A DNA stretch of 64,000 bases from Planotetraspora mira. GTDB lineage: Bacteria; Actinomycetota; Actinomycetes; Streptosporangiales; Streptosporangiaceae. Location: positions 124,001 to 188,000 of the forward strand of contig NZ_BOOO01000030.1 of assembly GCF_016863275.1 (NCBI RefSeq), written 5' to 3'. Below the pieces are notes generated by a model. It was given only the letters and a program-made list of their open reading frames with translations. It ran no database searches and was not told the origin of the DNA. The position numbers and the translations under genes were made by a program. Positions 29,027 to 37,801 of the stretch are shown here, in pieces (positions within the stretch are counted from its first letter, which is position 1; every line of letters begins with the position of its first letter).

Positions 29027-31174
29027 ATGGACTTGGACCGGCTGGCAGGCGGGGCGCACCACGACCCCCACTCGATCCTCGGCGCGCACCTCGAGCAGGA
29101 CGGCGTGACGATCAGGGCGCTTCGGCCCTTCGCCGAGAAGGTCGAGGCGCTGATCGACGGCCGGCCGCATGAGCTGCACCACACGAGCTTCGGGGTCTTC
29201 GAGGTCTCGCTCCCCGGTGTGGACAAGATCCCCGACTACCGGCTGCGGGTCGCGTATCCGGGTGCCGAGCCGTACGAGACGGGTGACCCGTACCGCCACT
29301 GGCCGACACTGGGCGAGATCGACCTGCACCTCATCGGCGAGGGACGCCACGAGCGGCTGTGGGAGGTGCTGGGCGCGCGCGTCCTACGCCACGAGGACAC
29401 CGACGGCACGGCGTTCGCCGTATGGGCGCCCAACGCCCAGGGTGTGCGGGTGATCGGCGACTTCAACCACTGGAACGGCGGCGGGCACCCGATGCGCTCG
29501 CTCGGCCGTTCGGGCGTGTGGGAGCTGTTCATCCCCGACATCGGGGCCGGCTCCCGCTACAAGTTCCAGATCCTCGGGATGGACGGCGTGTGGCGGGAGA
29601 AGGCCGACCCGATGGCCCGCCGTACCGAGGTGCCCCCGGCGACCGCCTCGATCGTCGAGCAGCCGGACTACGCCTGGCGCGACGAGGAGTGGCTGGCCGA
29701 CCGCGCGGGCCGCGACGCCCTGGCCGAGCCGATGAGCACCTACGAGGTCCACCTCGGCTCGTGGCGTCCGGGCCTGTCCTATCGGGAACTGGCCACCCAG
29801 TTGGTCTCCTATGTGAAGGACATGGGCTTCACGCACGTGGAGTTCCTGCCGGTGGCCGAGCACCCGTTCGGGGGGTCGTGGGGCTACCAGGTGACGTCTT
29901 ACTTCGCCCCGACGTCGCGGTTCGGCTCGCCCGACGACTTCCGCCACCTGGTCGACGAACTGCACCAGGCGGGCATCGGCGTGATCGTCGACTGGGTCCC
30001 CGCGCATTTCCCCATGGACGAGTGGGGGCTCGCGCGCTTCGACGGCACGCCGCTCTACGAGCACGCGGACCCGGCGCGCGGCGAGCACCCCGACTGGGGG
30101 ACCTACGTCTTCGACTTCGGCCGCCGCGAGGTCCGCAACTTCCTGGTCGCCAACGCATTGTTCTGGCTGAGGGAGTTCCACATCGACGGGCTGCGTGTGG
30201 ACGCCGTGGCCTCGATGCTCTACCTGGACTACTCGCGCCGCGAGGGCGAGTGGACGCCCAACATCCATGGCGGCAGGGAGAACCTCGACGCGATCGAGTT
30301 CCTCAAGGAGATGAACGCCGTCTGCTACCGCGAGGTGCCGGGGATCGTGACGATCGCCGAGGAGTCGACGGCCTGGCCCGGTGTGTCACGACCCGTCCAC
30401 CTCGGGGGGTTGGGCTTCGGCTTCAAGTGGAACATGGGCTGGATGCACGACACCCTCAACTACCTCGCGCGTGAGCCGGTCTTCCGGCAGTACCACCACC
30501 ACCAGATGACCTTCTCCCTCATGTACGCGTACTCGGAGAACTTCGTGCTGCCCCTCTCGCACGACGAGGTGGTGCATCTGAAGGGGTCGCTGCTGGGCAA
30601 GATGCCCGGTGACGAATGGCAGCGCTTCGCCAATCTCCGGGCGCTCTACGCGTTCATGTGGGCCCACCCCGGCAAGCAACTGCTGTTCATGGGCGGCGAG
30701 TTCGGCCAGGGCGCGGAGTGGTCGGAGTCGAAGGGGCTCGACTGGTGGGTGCTCGACTTCGACTTCCACAAGGGTGTGCAGCGCCTGGTCCGTGACCTGA
30801 ACCGGGTCTACCGGGAGACGCCCGCCCTGTTCACGCAGGACGCCGCCCCGGACGGCTTCCGCTGGATCGACGCCGACGACGCCTCGGGCAACGTCTTCTC
30901 CTTCCTGCGGTACGGCACGGACGGCTCGATGCTGGCCTGCATCGCCAACTTCTCCGGTGGGGCGCACGAGAACTACCACCTCGGCCTCCCGGTCGGCGGC
31001 CGTTGGGAGGAGATCGTCAACACCGACGCCTACGAGTACGCGGGGAGCGGCGTCGGAAACCTCGGCACCGTGGACGCCGTGGACGTCCCCCACCACGGCC
31101 TGCCGTACTCCGCCCGCCTCCGTGTCCCCCCACTCGGCGCCGTCTGGCTGCGAAAGTCACCCCCCTCCCCGTGA
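29027..31174 (+). CDS. glgB: 1,4-alpha-glucan branching enzyme
   Basis: A 715-residue GH13_9 enzyme adding alpha-1,6 branches. The N1 and CBM48 domains (about 1-230) include [11 protein letters not shown] and [20 protein letters not shown]. The catalytic barrel has [18 protein letters not shown], nucleophile Asp in [19 protein letters not shown], acid/base Glu in [11 protein letters not shown] and [13 protein letters not shown] 29027 is preferred over ATG 29003, as AGGGTAAAG precedes it. Its TGA stop (31172-31174) lies inside the first core of a repeat array, so the last codons abut mobile-looking DNA. Confidence 0.95.
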   Translation: MDLDRLAGGAHHDPHSILGAHLEQDGVTIRALRPFAEKVEALIDGRPHELHHTSFGVFEVSLPGVDKIPDYRLRVAYPGAEPYETGDPYRHWPTLGEIDLHLIGEGRHERLWEVLGARVLRHEDTDGTAFAVWAPNAQGVRVIGDFNHWNGGGHPMRSLGRSGVWELFIPDIGAGSRYKFQILGMDGVWREKADPMARRTEVPPATASIVEQPDYAWRDEEWLADRAGRDALAEPMSTYEVHLGSWRPGLSYRELATQLVSYVKDMGFTHVEFLPVAEHPFGGSWGYQVTSYFAPTSRFGSPDDFRHLVDELHQAGIGVIVDWVPAHFPMDEWGLARFDGTPLYEHADPARGEHPDWGTYVFDFGRREVRNFLVANALFWLREFHIDGLRVDAVASMLYLDYSRREGEWTPNIHGGRENLDAIEFLKEMNAVCYREVPGIVTIAEESTAWPGVSRPVHLGGLGFGFKWNMGWMHDTLNYLAREPVFRQYHHHQMTFSLMYAYSENFVLPLSHDEVVHLKGSLLGKMPGDEWQRFANLRALYAFMWAHPGKQLLFMGGEFGQGAEWSESKGLDWWVLDFDFHKGVQRLVRDLNRVYRETPALFTQDAAPDGFRWIDADDASGNVFSFLRYGTDGSMLACIANFSGGAHENYHLGLPVGGRWEEIVNTDAYEYAGSGVGNLGTVDAVDVPHHGLPYSARLRVPPLGAVWLRKSPPSP

Positions 31175-31505
31175 TCATGCACCCACCGCGTGATGCGCCC
31201 ACCGCGTGATCATGCACAGGTTCGGCCGCAGCCCCCGCGACCAGCCCCAACCTTGCTCGTGATCATGCACACTCTCGGGCGAACGCCGTCTGACCAGCGG
31301 AAACTCCGACCGTGATCATGCGCGGATTCGGTGGATAGCGGGCCGACGTGGCGCTTCGCCGTACGTGATCATGCATGACGTAACCGGGTGCATGATCACG
31401 AAGCGTGTCACCCCAGCCAGGGTGCGGTTCACTCGAATCCGTGCATGATCACGGACGCGATAACCCCAGGTCCGGCCACTGATCGACGAATGTGTGCATG
31501 ATCAC
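31171..31505. repeat. Mirrored 53-bp-period TGATCATG array (array A)
   Basis: Forward cores GTGATCATGC begin at 31171, 31206, 31259, 31312 and 31365; the last four are exactly 53 bp apart. The array then flips: reverse cores CATGATCAC begin at 31391, 31444 and 31497, again exactly 53 bp apart. Sequence between cores is only partly conserved. The array fills most of the gap between glgB and the SppA-like gene. The first core contains the glgB stop codon. Confidence 0.95.
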
Positions 31506-31545
31506 CACCAAGGTGGGGGGGCCGCCGTCGCCTATGGTGACATTT

Positions 31546-33237
31546 ATGGACGCGACACAGGCCATCATGGAGACCGTCGACAGGCTTCGGCAACGCCGTA
31601 CCGCGGCACTCGTGCTGGAGCTCGATCTCACCGAGGGGCTGTCCGAGGGACCGCCCGCCGACCCGCTCGGCGCCTTACTGTCCATGCGCAGGGCCCGACT
31701 CACCGACGTGATCTCCGGCCTCAGGCGCGCCCGTACCGATCCCCGGGTCAAGGCCCTGATCGTGAAGATCGGCGGCAACCCTCTGGGCCTGGGCATGGTC
31801 CAGGAGTTACGCGCCGCCGTACTGAAGCTGAGGGCCGCGGGAAAGCTGACCATCGCGTTCGCGGAGACGTTCGGCGAGTTCGGCGCCGGGACCGTTCCGT
31901 ACTACCTGGCCAGCGCGTTCGAGAGGGTGTACCTCCAGCCGTCGGGCGACGTGGGCCTGACCGGCATCGCACTCGAACAGCGCTTCCTGCGGGACGCGCT
32001 CGCCAAGGCCGGGGTGGAGTATCAGCTCGGCCAGCGCCATGAGTACAAGACCGCGGCCAACATGTTCACGCAGAACCGCATGACCGAGGCGCACCGCGAG
32101 TCCACCGCCCGCATCGCGGAGTCGGTGACCGAGCAGATCACGAAGGGCATCGCCGAAGCCCGCTCGCTCGAGCCCCAGCGGGTGCGCGAGCTCATCGACC
32201 AGGGGCCCTTCCTGGGACCGGAGGCGGTGGAGGCCGGCCTGGTGGACGCCCTCAAGTACCGCGACGAGGTGTACGCCGAGGCGGTCAAGGACGGCGCCCA
32301 TCTGCTGTACGTGTCGAGGTATGCCAAGGCGGCGCTGGCCAAGCGGCTGCCCCACCCCGGCGAGAACGTGATCGCGCTGGTCCACGGCACCGGCGCGATC
32401 CGGCTCGGCCGCAGCGGCCGCTCACCGCTCGGTGGCGGCGGCGCCATGGGCTCCGACACGATGTGCGCGGCGCTCCGCTCCGCACGCCGGGACGACAAGG
32501 TCAAGGCCATCGTGTTCCGCGTGGACAGCCCTGGCGGGTCGTACGTCGCCTCGGACGCGATCTGGCGTGAGGTCGTGCTCGCCAGGCAGGCCGGCAAACC
32601 CGTGATCATCTCGATGGGCGACGTCGCCGCCTCGGGCGGGTACTTCGTCGCGATGGGCGCGGACGTCATCGTCGCGCAGCCGGGCACGCTGACCGGCTCG
32701 ATCGGCGTGTTCGGCGGCAAGCCGGTCGTCGGCGAGCTGCTGGGCAAGCTCGGCGTGGTCACCGAGGCGGTCTCCGAAGGCACCAACGCCGGCATGTTCT
32801 CGCCGGTACGGGAGTTCTCCGACGCCCAGTGGGCCCGGGTCAACAGCTGGCTGGACCGGATCTACGACGACTTCGTCGGCAAGGTGGCGCAGGGGCGCGG
32901 CCTGACCAGGGAGCGGGCGCACGAGCTCGCCAGGGGCCGGGTCTGGACGGGGGCCGACGCCCGGGAAGCGGGTCTGGTCGACGAACTCGGCGGCGTCGAG
33001 GACGCGCTGAGCCTCGCTCGCAAGAAGGCCGGGCTACCGAAGGGCACCCAAGTACGGACATATCCGCGCATGCATCCGCTGGAGCGGCTGCGCCCACCGG
33101 AGTCCAGCGAGGACAGGTCCGCCGCGCTCGCCAAGGTCCGGCTGGAGGCGTGGGGCCCGATGGCCCGGCTGGCAGGCGAACTCGGCCTCCCGGCCTACGG
33201 CCCGCTGGTGCTCCCCGGCTGGTGGACGATCCGCTGA
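31546..33237 (+). CDS. sppA: SppA-type protease IV (S49 signal peptide peptidase)
   Basis: A 563-residue protein of the long tandem-domain SppA type. The N-terminal half carries the likely general-base Lys in RHEYKTAANMF. The C-terminal half carries FRVDSPGGSYVASDA and the nucleophile Ser in DVAASGGYFVAMGAD, followed by GTLTGSIGVFGGKP. Unlike Escherichia coli SppA, no N-terminal membrane segment is visible, so it may be soluble or peripheral. ATG 31546 is chosen because GGTGA lies just upstream; in-frame ATG 31534 is an alternative. The promoter must lie within or next to array A. Confidence 0.9.
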   Translation: MDATQAIMETVDRLRQRRTAALVLELDLTEGLSEGPPADPLGALLSMRRARLTDVISGLRRARTDPRVKALIVKIGGNPLGLGMVQELRAAVLKLRAAGKLTIAFAETFGEFGAGTVPYYLASAFERVYLQPSGDVGLTGIALEQRFLRDALAKAGVEYQLGQRHEYKTAANMFTQNRMTEAHRESTARIAESVTEQITKGIAEARSLEPQRVRELIDQGPFLGPEAVEAGLVDALKYRDEVYAEAVKDGAHLLYVSRYAKAALAKRLPHPGENVIALVHGTGAIRLGRSGRSPLGGGGAMGSDTMCAALRSARRDDKVKAIVFRVDSPGGSYVASDAIWREVVLARQAGKPVIISMGDVAASGGYFVAMGADVIVAQPGTLTGSIGVFGGKPVVGELLGKLGVVTEAVSEGTNAGMFSPVREFSDAQWARVNSWLDRIYDDFVGKVAQGRGLTRERAHELARGRVWTGADAREAGLVDELGGVEDALSLARKKAGLPKGTQVRTYPRMHPLERLRPPESSEDRSAALAKVRLEAWGPMARLAGELGLPAYGPLVLPGWWTIR

Positions 33238-33266
33238 CCCCCCGGCTCGATCAGGACGGCGGTGCG

Positions 33267-33797
33267 ATGAAGATCCGAACCGCGCACACCGCGGACCTGG
33301 ACACCGTCACGCTGCGGGAGGCGCGCGCCCTCCTCGACGACGTCTTCGAGGGAGACCTGGGCGATCAGGACTGGGATCACTCCCTGGGCGGCGTCCACGC
33401 CCTGGTCTGGGAGGGAGCGGATCTGGTCGCGCACGGGTCCGTCGTCCAGCGGCGTCTGATGCACGGCGGCCGGGCTCTTCGGGTGGGATACGTCGAGGCC
33501 GTCGGCGTGCGCGCGGACCTGCGCAGGCACGGGTACGGCGCGGCCGTGATGGCCGCGCTGGAACGGGTGGTCCGCGGCGCGTACGACATGGGTGCGCTGA
33601 GCAGCGCGGACGGGGCCCTCGGCTTCTACGCCGCACGCGGCTGGAGGCTCTGGCTCGGGCGGACGTGGGCGCTCACGCCGGACGGGATCCGGCGGACGGA
33701 GGAGGACGACGACGGCGTCCACGTCCTGCCGGTGACGGTCACCCCGGACCTGACGGGCGATCTCACATGTGATTGGCGGGACGGCGACCTCTGGTAG
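33267..33797 (+). CDS. aac(2')-I: Aminoglycoside 2'-N-acetyltransferase, AAC(2')-I family
   Basis: A 176-residue GNAT acetyltransferase. It matches the mycobacterial AAC(2')-I pattern over its whole length: DWDHSLGGVHALVW near the start, VQRRLMHGGRALRVGYVEAVGV, the acetyl-CoA loop RADLRRHGYGAAVM, MGALSSADGALGFYAARGW, and the diagnostic end CDWRDGDLW. Such enzymes acetylate the 2'-amino group of aminoglycosides; in mycobacteria they are chromosomal and may have a housekeeping role. It sits 29 bp after sppA and is not in a mobile-element setting. Phenotype cannot be inferred from sequence alone. Confidence 0.9.
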   Translation: MKIRTAHTADLDTVTLREARALLDDVFEGDLGDQDWDHSLGGVHALVWEGADLVAHGSVVQRRLMHGGRALRVGYVEAVGVRADLRRHGYGAAVMAALERVVRGAYDMGALSSADGALGFYAARGWRLWLGRTWALTPDGIRRTEEDDDGVHVLPVTVTPDLTGDLTCDWRDGDLW

Positions 33798-33930
33798 CCC
33801 TGCCGCCTCGGCCTCCGCCCGGCGTGGGATCACCTTCGTGGTGGTGAAATGCCTCGCCGGCTGCCGGACATGTGCCGGGTGTCAGCTTCCGCGCGAGACG
33901 CCGTGACTCGGCGTACGCCAAAGGAGAGAG

Positions 33931-34485
33931 ATGCCGCCCCCTGATGAGAAACGGCGCCGTTTCGAGGCGATCTACGCGGCCAACCACGACCCGGTGCTCG
34001 GGTACGTGTTACGCCGCACCGCCAACCCCCACGACGCCGCCGACGTCCTCGCCGAGACGTTCCTGACCGCCTGGCGGCGGCTCGACGACCTGCCGCCGGA
34101 CGAGCAGACCAGGCCATGGTTGTACGGCGTGGCCCGGCGCGTGCTCGCCAATCACCGAAGGGGCGAACGCCGGCGACTCGCGCTCGGCGACCGGCTCCGG
34201 GCCGACCTCGCCGACGAGCATGTCGGCGAGGTGCCGGCGGACCTTCGCCCGGTCGCGGAGGCGCTGGCCGCCCTGCCCGAACGCGACAGGGAACTTCTGA
34301 CGCTGGTCGGCTGGGAAAACCTGGACGCGGGCCAGATCGCCACCGTGCTCGGCTGCTCGCGCAACGCCGTACGGATCCGGTTGCACCGTGCGCGCCGCCG
34401 CTTCACCCGCGAGTTGGAAAGCCGCGGCGCCCTGTTCGAAATGCCGATGCCCGAGGTCCGGGTGGCGAACGGAGACCACACATGA
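33931..34485 (+). CDS. ECF-type RNA polymerase sigma factor
   Basis: A 184-residue sigma-70 family protein with region 2 (about 10-75: FEAIYAANHDPVLGYVLRRT, AADVLAETFLTAWRRLDDLP, PWLYGVARRVLANHRR) and region 4 (about 105-160: ALAALPERDRELLTLVGWENL, IATVLGCSRNAVRIRLHRARRR reads as a helix-turn-helix). There is no region 3, as expected for ECF factors. Its stop overlaps the start of a membrane protein gene (ATGA), the usual arrangement for a sigma/anti-sigma pair. GGAGAGAG precedes the ATG. Confidence 0.92.
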   Translation: MPPPDEKRRRFEAIYAANHDPVLGYVLRRTANPHDAADVLAETFLTAWRRLDDLPPDEQTRPWLYGVARRVLANHRRGERRRLALGDRLRADLADEHVGEVPADLRPVAEALAALPERDRELLTLVGWENLDAGQIATVLGCSRNAVRIRLHRARRRFTRELESRGALFEMPMPEVRVANGDHT

Positions 34486-35342
34486 ATCCCGAACTGCTGA
34501 TCAGAAAGGTCGCTTCGGTGACCGACGAGGAGGCCGCCACCATGGTCAGCCCTCTGACCAGGGCGGATCTGGCTGAACGGATCATGGCCACCACCGCCGA
34601 GGAGGCGCCGCACGCGGTGAGGCCCCGGCGCGCGCGGGCCGGGCGGCTGCTCCTCTCCGTCGCGGTGGTGGGAGCGACGGCGACCGCGGCGGTCGTCGCA
34701 CTCTCCTCAGCGGACCCGGGCCAGCAGATCGGACCTGTGCAGGTCGGACCACCCAGCGCCCAAGCCGCTCCGCTGTCCTTCAAACGGGAGGGTGACTACC
34801 TGATCGTCACGGTGCAGAACCCGGTCGCCGATCCGGCCCGCTACCAGCAGGAGTTCGCCGAACGCGGGCTGAACGTCCGGCTGAGCATGGCGCCCTCGTC
34901 CCCGCAGAAGGCAGGCTCCCTGATCTTCATGGAGGAGGACGGCACCGGCGGCGTGGACACAATCACCGCCGAGGGGGCGTGCGGGCCCTACGCCTGCGCC
35001 GTGGGCGTCAAGATCCCGGTGTCCTACAAGGGACATCTCAGTGTCGTCTTCGGGCGGGTCGCGCTGCCGGGCGAGCAGTACGACACCGGCCCGGGGGACG
35101 TACCGGGCGAGGGGGTCGGGCTCAGCGACGTGGAGGGGCGCACCGTGGCGGACGTCCTCGCCGAGGCCGCCAGACGGAACATCACCCGGATCGAGTACCG
35201 CTACGAGGAGGACGGCTCCGACCAGCCGTACCCGAACGGGATCCCGGCCGACAAGGTCGAGCAAGACTGGTACGTCCACAACGCGCTCGCGGGCAGCGAC
35301 GGCCAAGTGATCATGTTCGTCGGCCCCGACCCACAGGGTTAG
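34482..35342 (+). CDS. Putative anti-sigma/membrane protein paired with the ECF factor
   Basis: A 286-residue protein. A short cytoplasmic N-terminus (about 1-50) is followed by one membrane segment (LLLSVAVVGATATAAVVAL) and an extracytoplasmic domain of about 215 residues that I do not recognise. There is no zinc-binding HxxxCxxC motif, so it is not a ZAS-type anti-sigma factor. The role is inferred from ATGA translational coupling to the sigma gene. Its TAG stop shares 4 nt with the convergent flavin reductase stop. Confidence 0.7.
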   Translation: MNPELLIRKVASVTDEEAATMVSPLTRADLAERIMATTAEEAPHAVRPRRARAGRLLLSVAVVGATATAAVVALSSADPGQQIGPVQVGPPSAQAAPLSFKREGDYLIVTVQNPVADPARYQQEFAERGLNVRLSMAPSSPQKAGSLIFMEEDGTGGVDTITAEGACGPYACAVGVKIPVSYKGHLSVVFGRVALPGEQYDTGPGDVPGEGVGLSDVEGRTVADVLAEAARRNITRIEYRYEEDGSDQPYPNGIPADKVEQDWYVHNALAGSDGQVIMFVGPDPQG

Positions 35343-35836
35343 GCCTCCGGGGTGGGCTTGATGCCCGGCACGGGCCGGTAGCGGCCGCGAAGCCGTACCA
35401 GCGGGGCCTTCGAGACGTCGACATAGGCGACGCCGAGGACCTGGCCGATGAAGAGCGTGTGGTCGCCCGCCGGGACGACCCGCGTGGTCTCGACCTCGAG
35501 TGCGGTGACTCCACCATCGATGACCAGGGCTTCGCTGTGGTCCCCGCGATGGTGGGGAGTGCTCGCGAGAAGCAGTCGGGCGCTGGGCCGTCCGGGGGTG
35601 GCGAACCTCGACGCGATCGCCTGCTGGCCGTCGGCGAGGAGGCTGGCCGCCCACCGGTCGTTGCGGAGCAGCACCTCGGTCAGGTAGCTGCTGGAGTCGA
35701 GGCTGACCAGGACGAGAGGCGGTTCGAGGGACACCGAAAGGAGCGTGGCCACGGTGGTGCCGAGGTCGTCGCGGCCGTCCTTGACCGTGACCACCCCCAC
35801 CCCCGCGGGCACCTGCCCCATGGCCTCGGTGAACAC
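35339..35836 (-). CDS. Flavin reductase-like FMN-binding protein
   Basis: A 165-residue single-domain protein with the split-barrel flavin reductase fold: VPAGVGVVTVKDG at the start, TTVATLLSVSLEPPLVLVSLD for flavin binding, and DHTLFIGQVLGVAY before the C-terminal PLVRLRGRYRPV. Such proteins supply reduced FMN to two-component monooxygenases or act as stand-alone oxidoreductases. No monooxygenase is adjacent. The start is GTG 35836 (ATG 35821 possible). Array B begins 21 bp upstream of the start. Confidence 0.85.
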   Translation of the reverse strand: MFTEAMGQVPAGVGVVTVKDGRDDLGTTVATLLSVSLEPPLVLVSLDSSSYLTEVLLRNDRWAASLLADGQQAIASRFATPGRPSARLLLASTPHHRGDHSEALVIDGGVTALEVETTRVVPAGDHTLFIGQVLGVAYVDVSKAPLVRLRGRYRPVPGIKPTPEA

Positions 35837-35856
35837 GCCCCCCGCCCCTTCCCGTC

Positions 35857-36153
35857 GTGATCATGCACAGGTTCGGGCGGATGCCCTCCCACCTGCGCGA
35901 ACCCATGCCGTGATCATGCACATGTTCGCAGACTTGTCCCCCGGCCTGCGTATTTCCAGTCCGTGATCATGCGCAGGTTCTGTGACGTACGGCCTGGCCT
36001 GCGATTTCAGTGTTCGTGATCATGCACGGTCGGCCGTGCATGATCACGAACGTTACTTCCCCAGGCCGGCGACCCCATTGACGAATCCGCGCATGATCAC
36101 GAAATGCGTTCACGCAGGTCACGCCGCCTTTCCGCGAACCTGTGCATGATCAC
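35857..36153. repeat. Mirrored 53-bp-period TGATCATG array (array B)
   Basis: Forward cores GTGATCATGC begin at 35857, 35910, 35963 and 36016, all exactly 53 bp apart. Reverse cores CATGATCAC begin at 36039, 36092 and 36145, also exactly 53 bp apart. The flip point (36016-36047) is a nearly perfect 32-bp palindrome. Most units also carry CAGGTTCG after the core and ACCTGCG about 30 bp further on. It occupies the region between the flavin reductase start and the osmolyte-binding protein stop. Confidence 0.95.
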
Positions 36154-36187
36154 GCGGAAAGGGGCGGGAAAACGGGGGTCGGTGCGG

Positions 36188-37102
36188 TTAGAGGAGGCCG
36201 TTCTGGGTCAGCCAGTCCTTGGCGACCACGGGCGGGTCGTCCTTGTCCACGGAGATCCGCTTCATCAGGGACAACAAGGTTTCCGTGGTGAGCTTGCCCG
36301 AGACCGCGTTGAGCGTCGAGGTGACGGTGTCGTCGACCCCGGCCTTGTAGACGAGGGGCGTGACGTTGTCGGAGCCGAACGCGTTCTTGGTGTCCTGCAG
36401 CGAGACCAGGTCGTTCAGCACGATCTTGGGGTCGGTGGTGAACACGTTGCCCACCTGGATCGTGCCGCTCTTGATCGCGTCAGCGGTGGTGTCACCCGTC
36501 GGCTTCCACTCCTTGAACTCCATGCCGTAGACGTCCTTGAAGTTCTGCTCCTGCCGCTCCTTGAACTCCGGCGGCCCGCCGACGATGTAGTTCTTGGACA
36601 CCTTGGCCAAGTCCTCGATCGTGGTGAGCTTGTCCTTGGTCGCCGTCTCCTTGGTGACCGTCAGGGAGTTGTTGTCCTGGGCCTCGGAGGGGTCGAGGAC
36701 CCCGAGCTCGGCCGGAAGCTTGGCCTGCAGCCCGGCGACGATCTCGTCCTTGGTCTTCGCGGTGCTCGTCTTGTCGACGAAGGCCAGCAGCGAGCCGATG
36801 TACTCGGGCACGACCGTCAGGCCGCCACTCTTGACCTGGTCGTAGACGACCTCACGAGTGCCGATGTTGGGCTTCTCCTCGACGGTGACGCCCTTGGCCT
36901 GGAGAGCCTGCGCGTAGATCGAGCCGAGCAGGATGCTCTCGGGGAAGTTGAACGAGCCGACGACGACCTTGGCCGACGTTCCGGCCGAGCTCGCCGGCGC
37001 GTTCGACGGCGTGGCAGAGGTCAGCGGATCGGAACCTCCACACGCGGATAGGGTCAGCGCCGCGGTCACGGCGACCACGGCGGCGGTGAGGATGCGTTTC
37101 AT
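36188..37102 (-). CDS. Glycine betaine/choline-type ABC substrate-binding lipoprotein
   Basis: A 304-residue OpuAC/OpuBC-like binding protein. The signal ends in a lipobox (LTLSACGG), so it is a lipoprotein on the outer face of the membrane. After a Ser/Thr/Pro linker comes the family start VVVGSFNFPESILLGSIYAQ, then NIGTREVVYDQVKSGGLTVVPEYIGSLL, and later VGNVFTTDPKIVLNDLVSLQD. These are hallmarks of quaternary-amine (betaine, choline, carnitine) binders. ATG 37102 has AAGGGA upstream; the in-frame GTG 37117 is weaker. Last gene of a four-gene importer operon. Confidence 0.92.
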   Translation of the reverse strand: MKRILTAAVVAVTAALTLSACGGSDPLTSATPSNAPASSAGTSAKVVVGSFNFPESILLGSIYAQALQAKGVTVEEKPNIGTREVVYDQVKSGGLTVVPEYIGSLLAFVDKTSTAKTKDEIVAGLQAKLPAELGVLDPSEAQDNNSLTVTKETATKDKLTTIEDLAKVSKNYIVGGPPEFKERQEQNFKDVYGMEFKEWKPTGDTTADAIKSGTIQVGNVFTTDPKIVLNDLVSLQDTKNAFGSDNVTPLVYKAGVDDTVTSTLNAVSGKLTTETLLSLMKRISVDKDDPPVVAKDWLTQNGLL

Positions 37103-37138
37103 CAATAATCCCTTCACAATCGGGAGGTAATAGGGAGA

Positions 37139-37801
37139 TTAGCGGACCTGTCGCACTCCTGGGGAGACGACCACCCGGTTGAGCAGCGTGAAGCCCAACT
37201 GGACGGCCAGCGCGAGGAGCGCGATGAGTACCGCTCCCCCGATCACGTCCGAATATGTCTTGGTCGCGAGCCCGTCGATGATGAACCGCCCGAGCCCGCC
37301 CAGACCGACGAAGGCCGCCACAGTGGCGGTGGACACCACCTGGATCGCCGACAGCCGGAGACCGAGCAGGATCAGCGGCAGCGCGCTGGGCGTCAGCACC
37401 TGGAAAAGGACCTGGCGCCCACGCAGGCCCATGCCGTACGCCGCGTCGCGCAGGTCGGCGTCGACCCCCCGCACACCCTCGTAGGTGTTGACGAGGATCG
37501 GGGGGACGGCCAGGACGACCAGGGGAATCAGGACCGGCAGAACGGTCCCCACCCCGATCAGCAGCACGACCAGCACGAGGAGTCCGAGCGTGGGCAGCGC
37601 GCGGGCGGCGTTCGCGGAGACCACGACGACGAAGGCGCCGCGGCCGGTGTGACCGATCAGCAGACCCAGTGGAACGGCGATCACCGCCGCGATGAGGAAC
37701 GCCGCGGCTGAGAACTCGAGGTGCTCGAGGATGCGCGCGGGAATCCCGTCGGGGCCGGACCAGTTGGCGGCGTCACCGAAGAAGTCGATCAGCCAGTTCA
37801 C
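37139..37801 (-). CDS. OpuC-type ABC permease (second permease)
   Basis: A 220-residue permease with about five membrane segments. The BPD permease EAA region reads DADLRDAAYGMGLRGRQVLFQV, followed by VSTATVAAFVGLGGLGRFI, which is typical of the OpuCB/OpuCD family. GTG 37801 overlaps the preceding permease stop (GTGA). It forms the membrane channel with its neighbour and is specific for compatible solutes by family. Confidence 0.92.
   Translation of the reverse strand: MNWLIDFFGDAANWSGPDGIPARILEHLEFSAAAFLIAAVIAVPLGLLIGHTGRGAFVVVVSANAARALPTLGLLVLVVLLIGVGTVLPVLIPLVVLAVPPILVNTYEGVRGVDADLRDAAYGMGLRGRQVLFQVLTPSALPLILLGLRLSAIQVVSTATVAAFVGLGGLGRFIIDGLATKTYSDVIGGAVLIALLALAVQLGFTLLNRVVVSPGVRQVR

Noticed and set aside
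31175-31545. Small frames reading NLCMIT- or HDHA-like peptides in the arrays.
   Set aside because: These are translations of the repeat core in different frames; the 53-bp period is not a multiple of three, so no consistent coding is maintained.
35307-35315. GTGATCATG inside the anti-sigma-like gene.
   Set aside because: It is in frame (VIM), lacks the following CAGGTTCG and any 53-bp partner, so it looks like chance.
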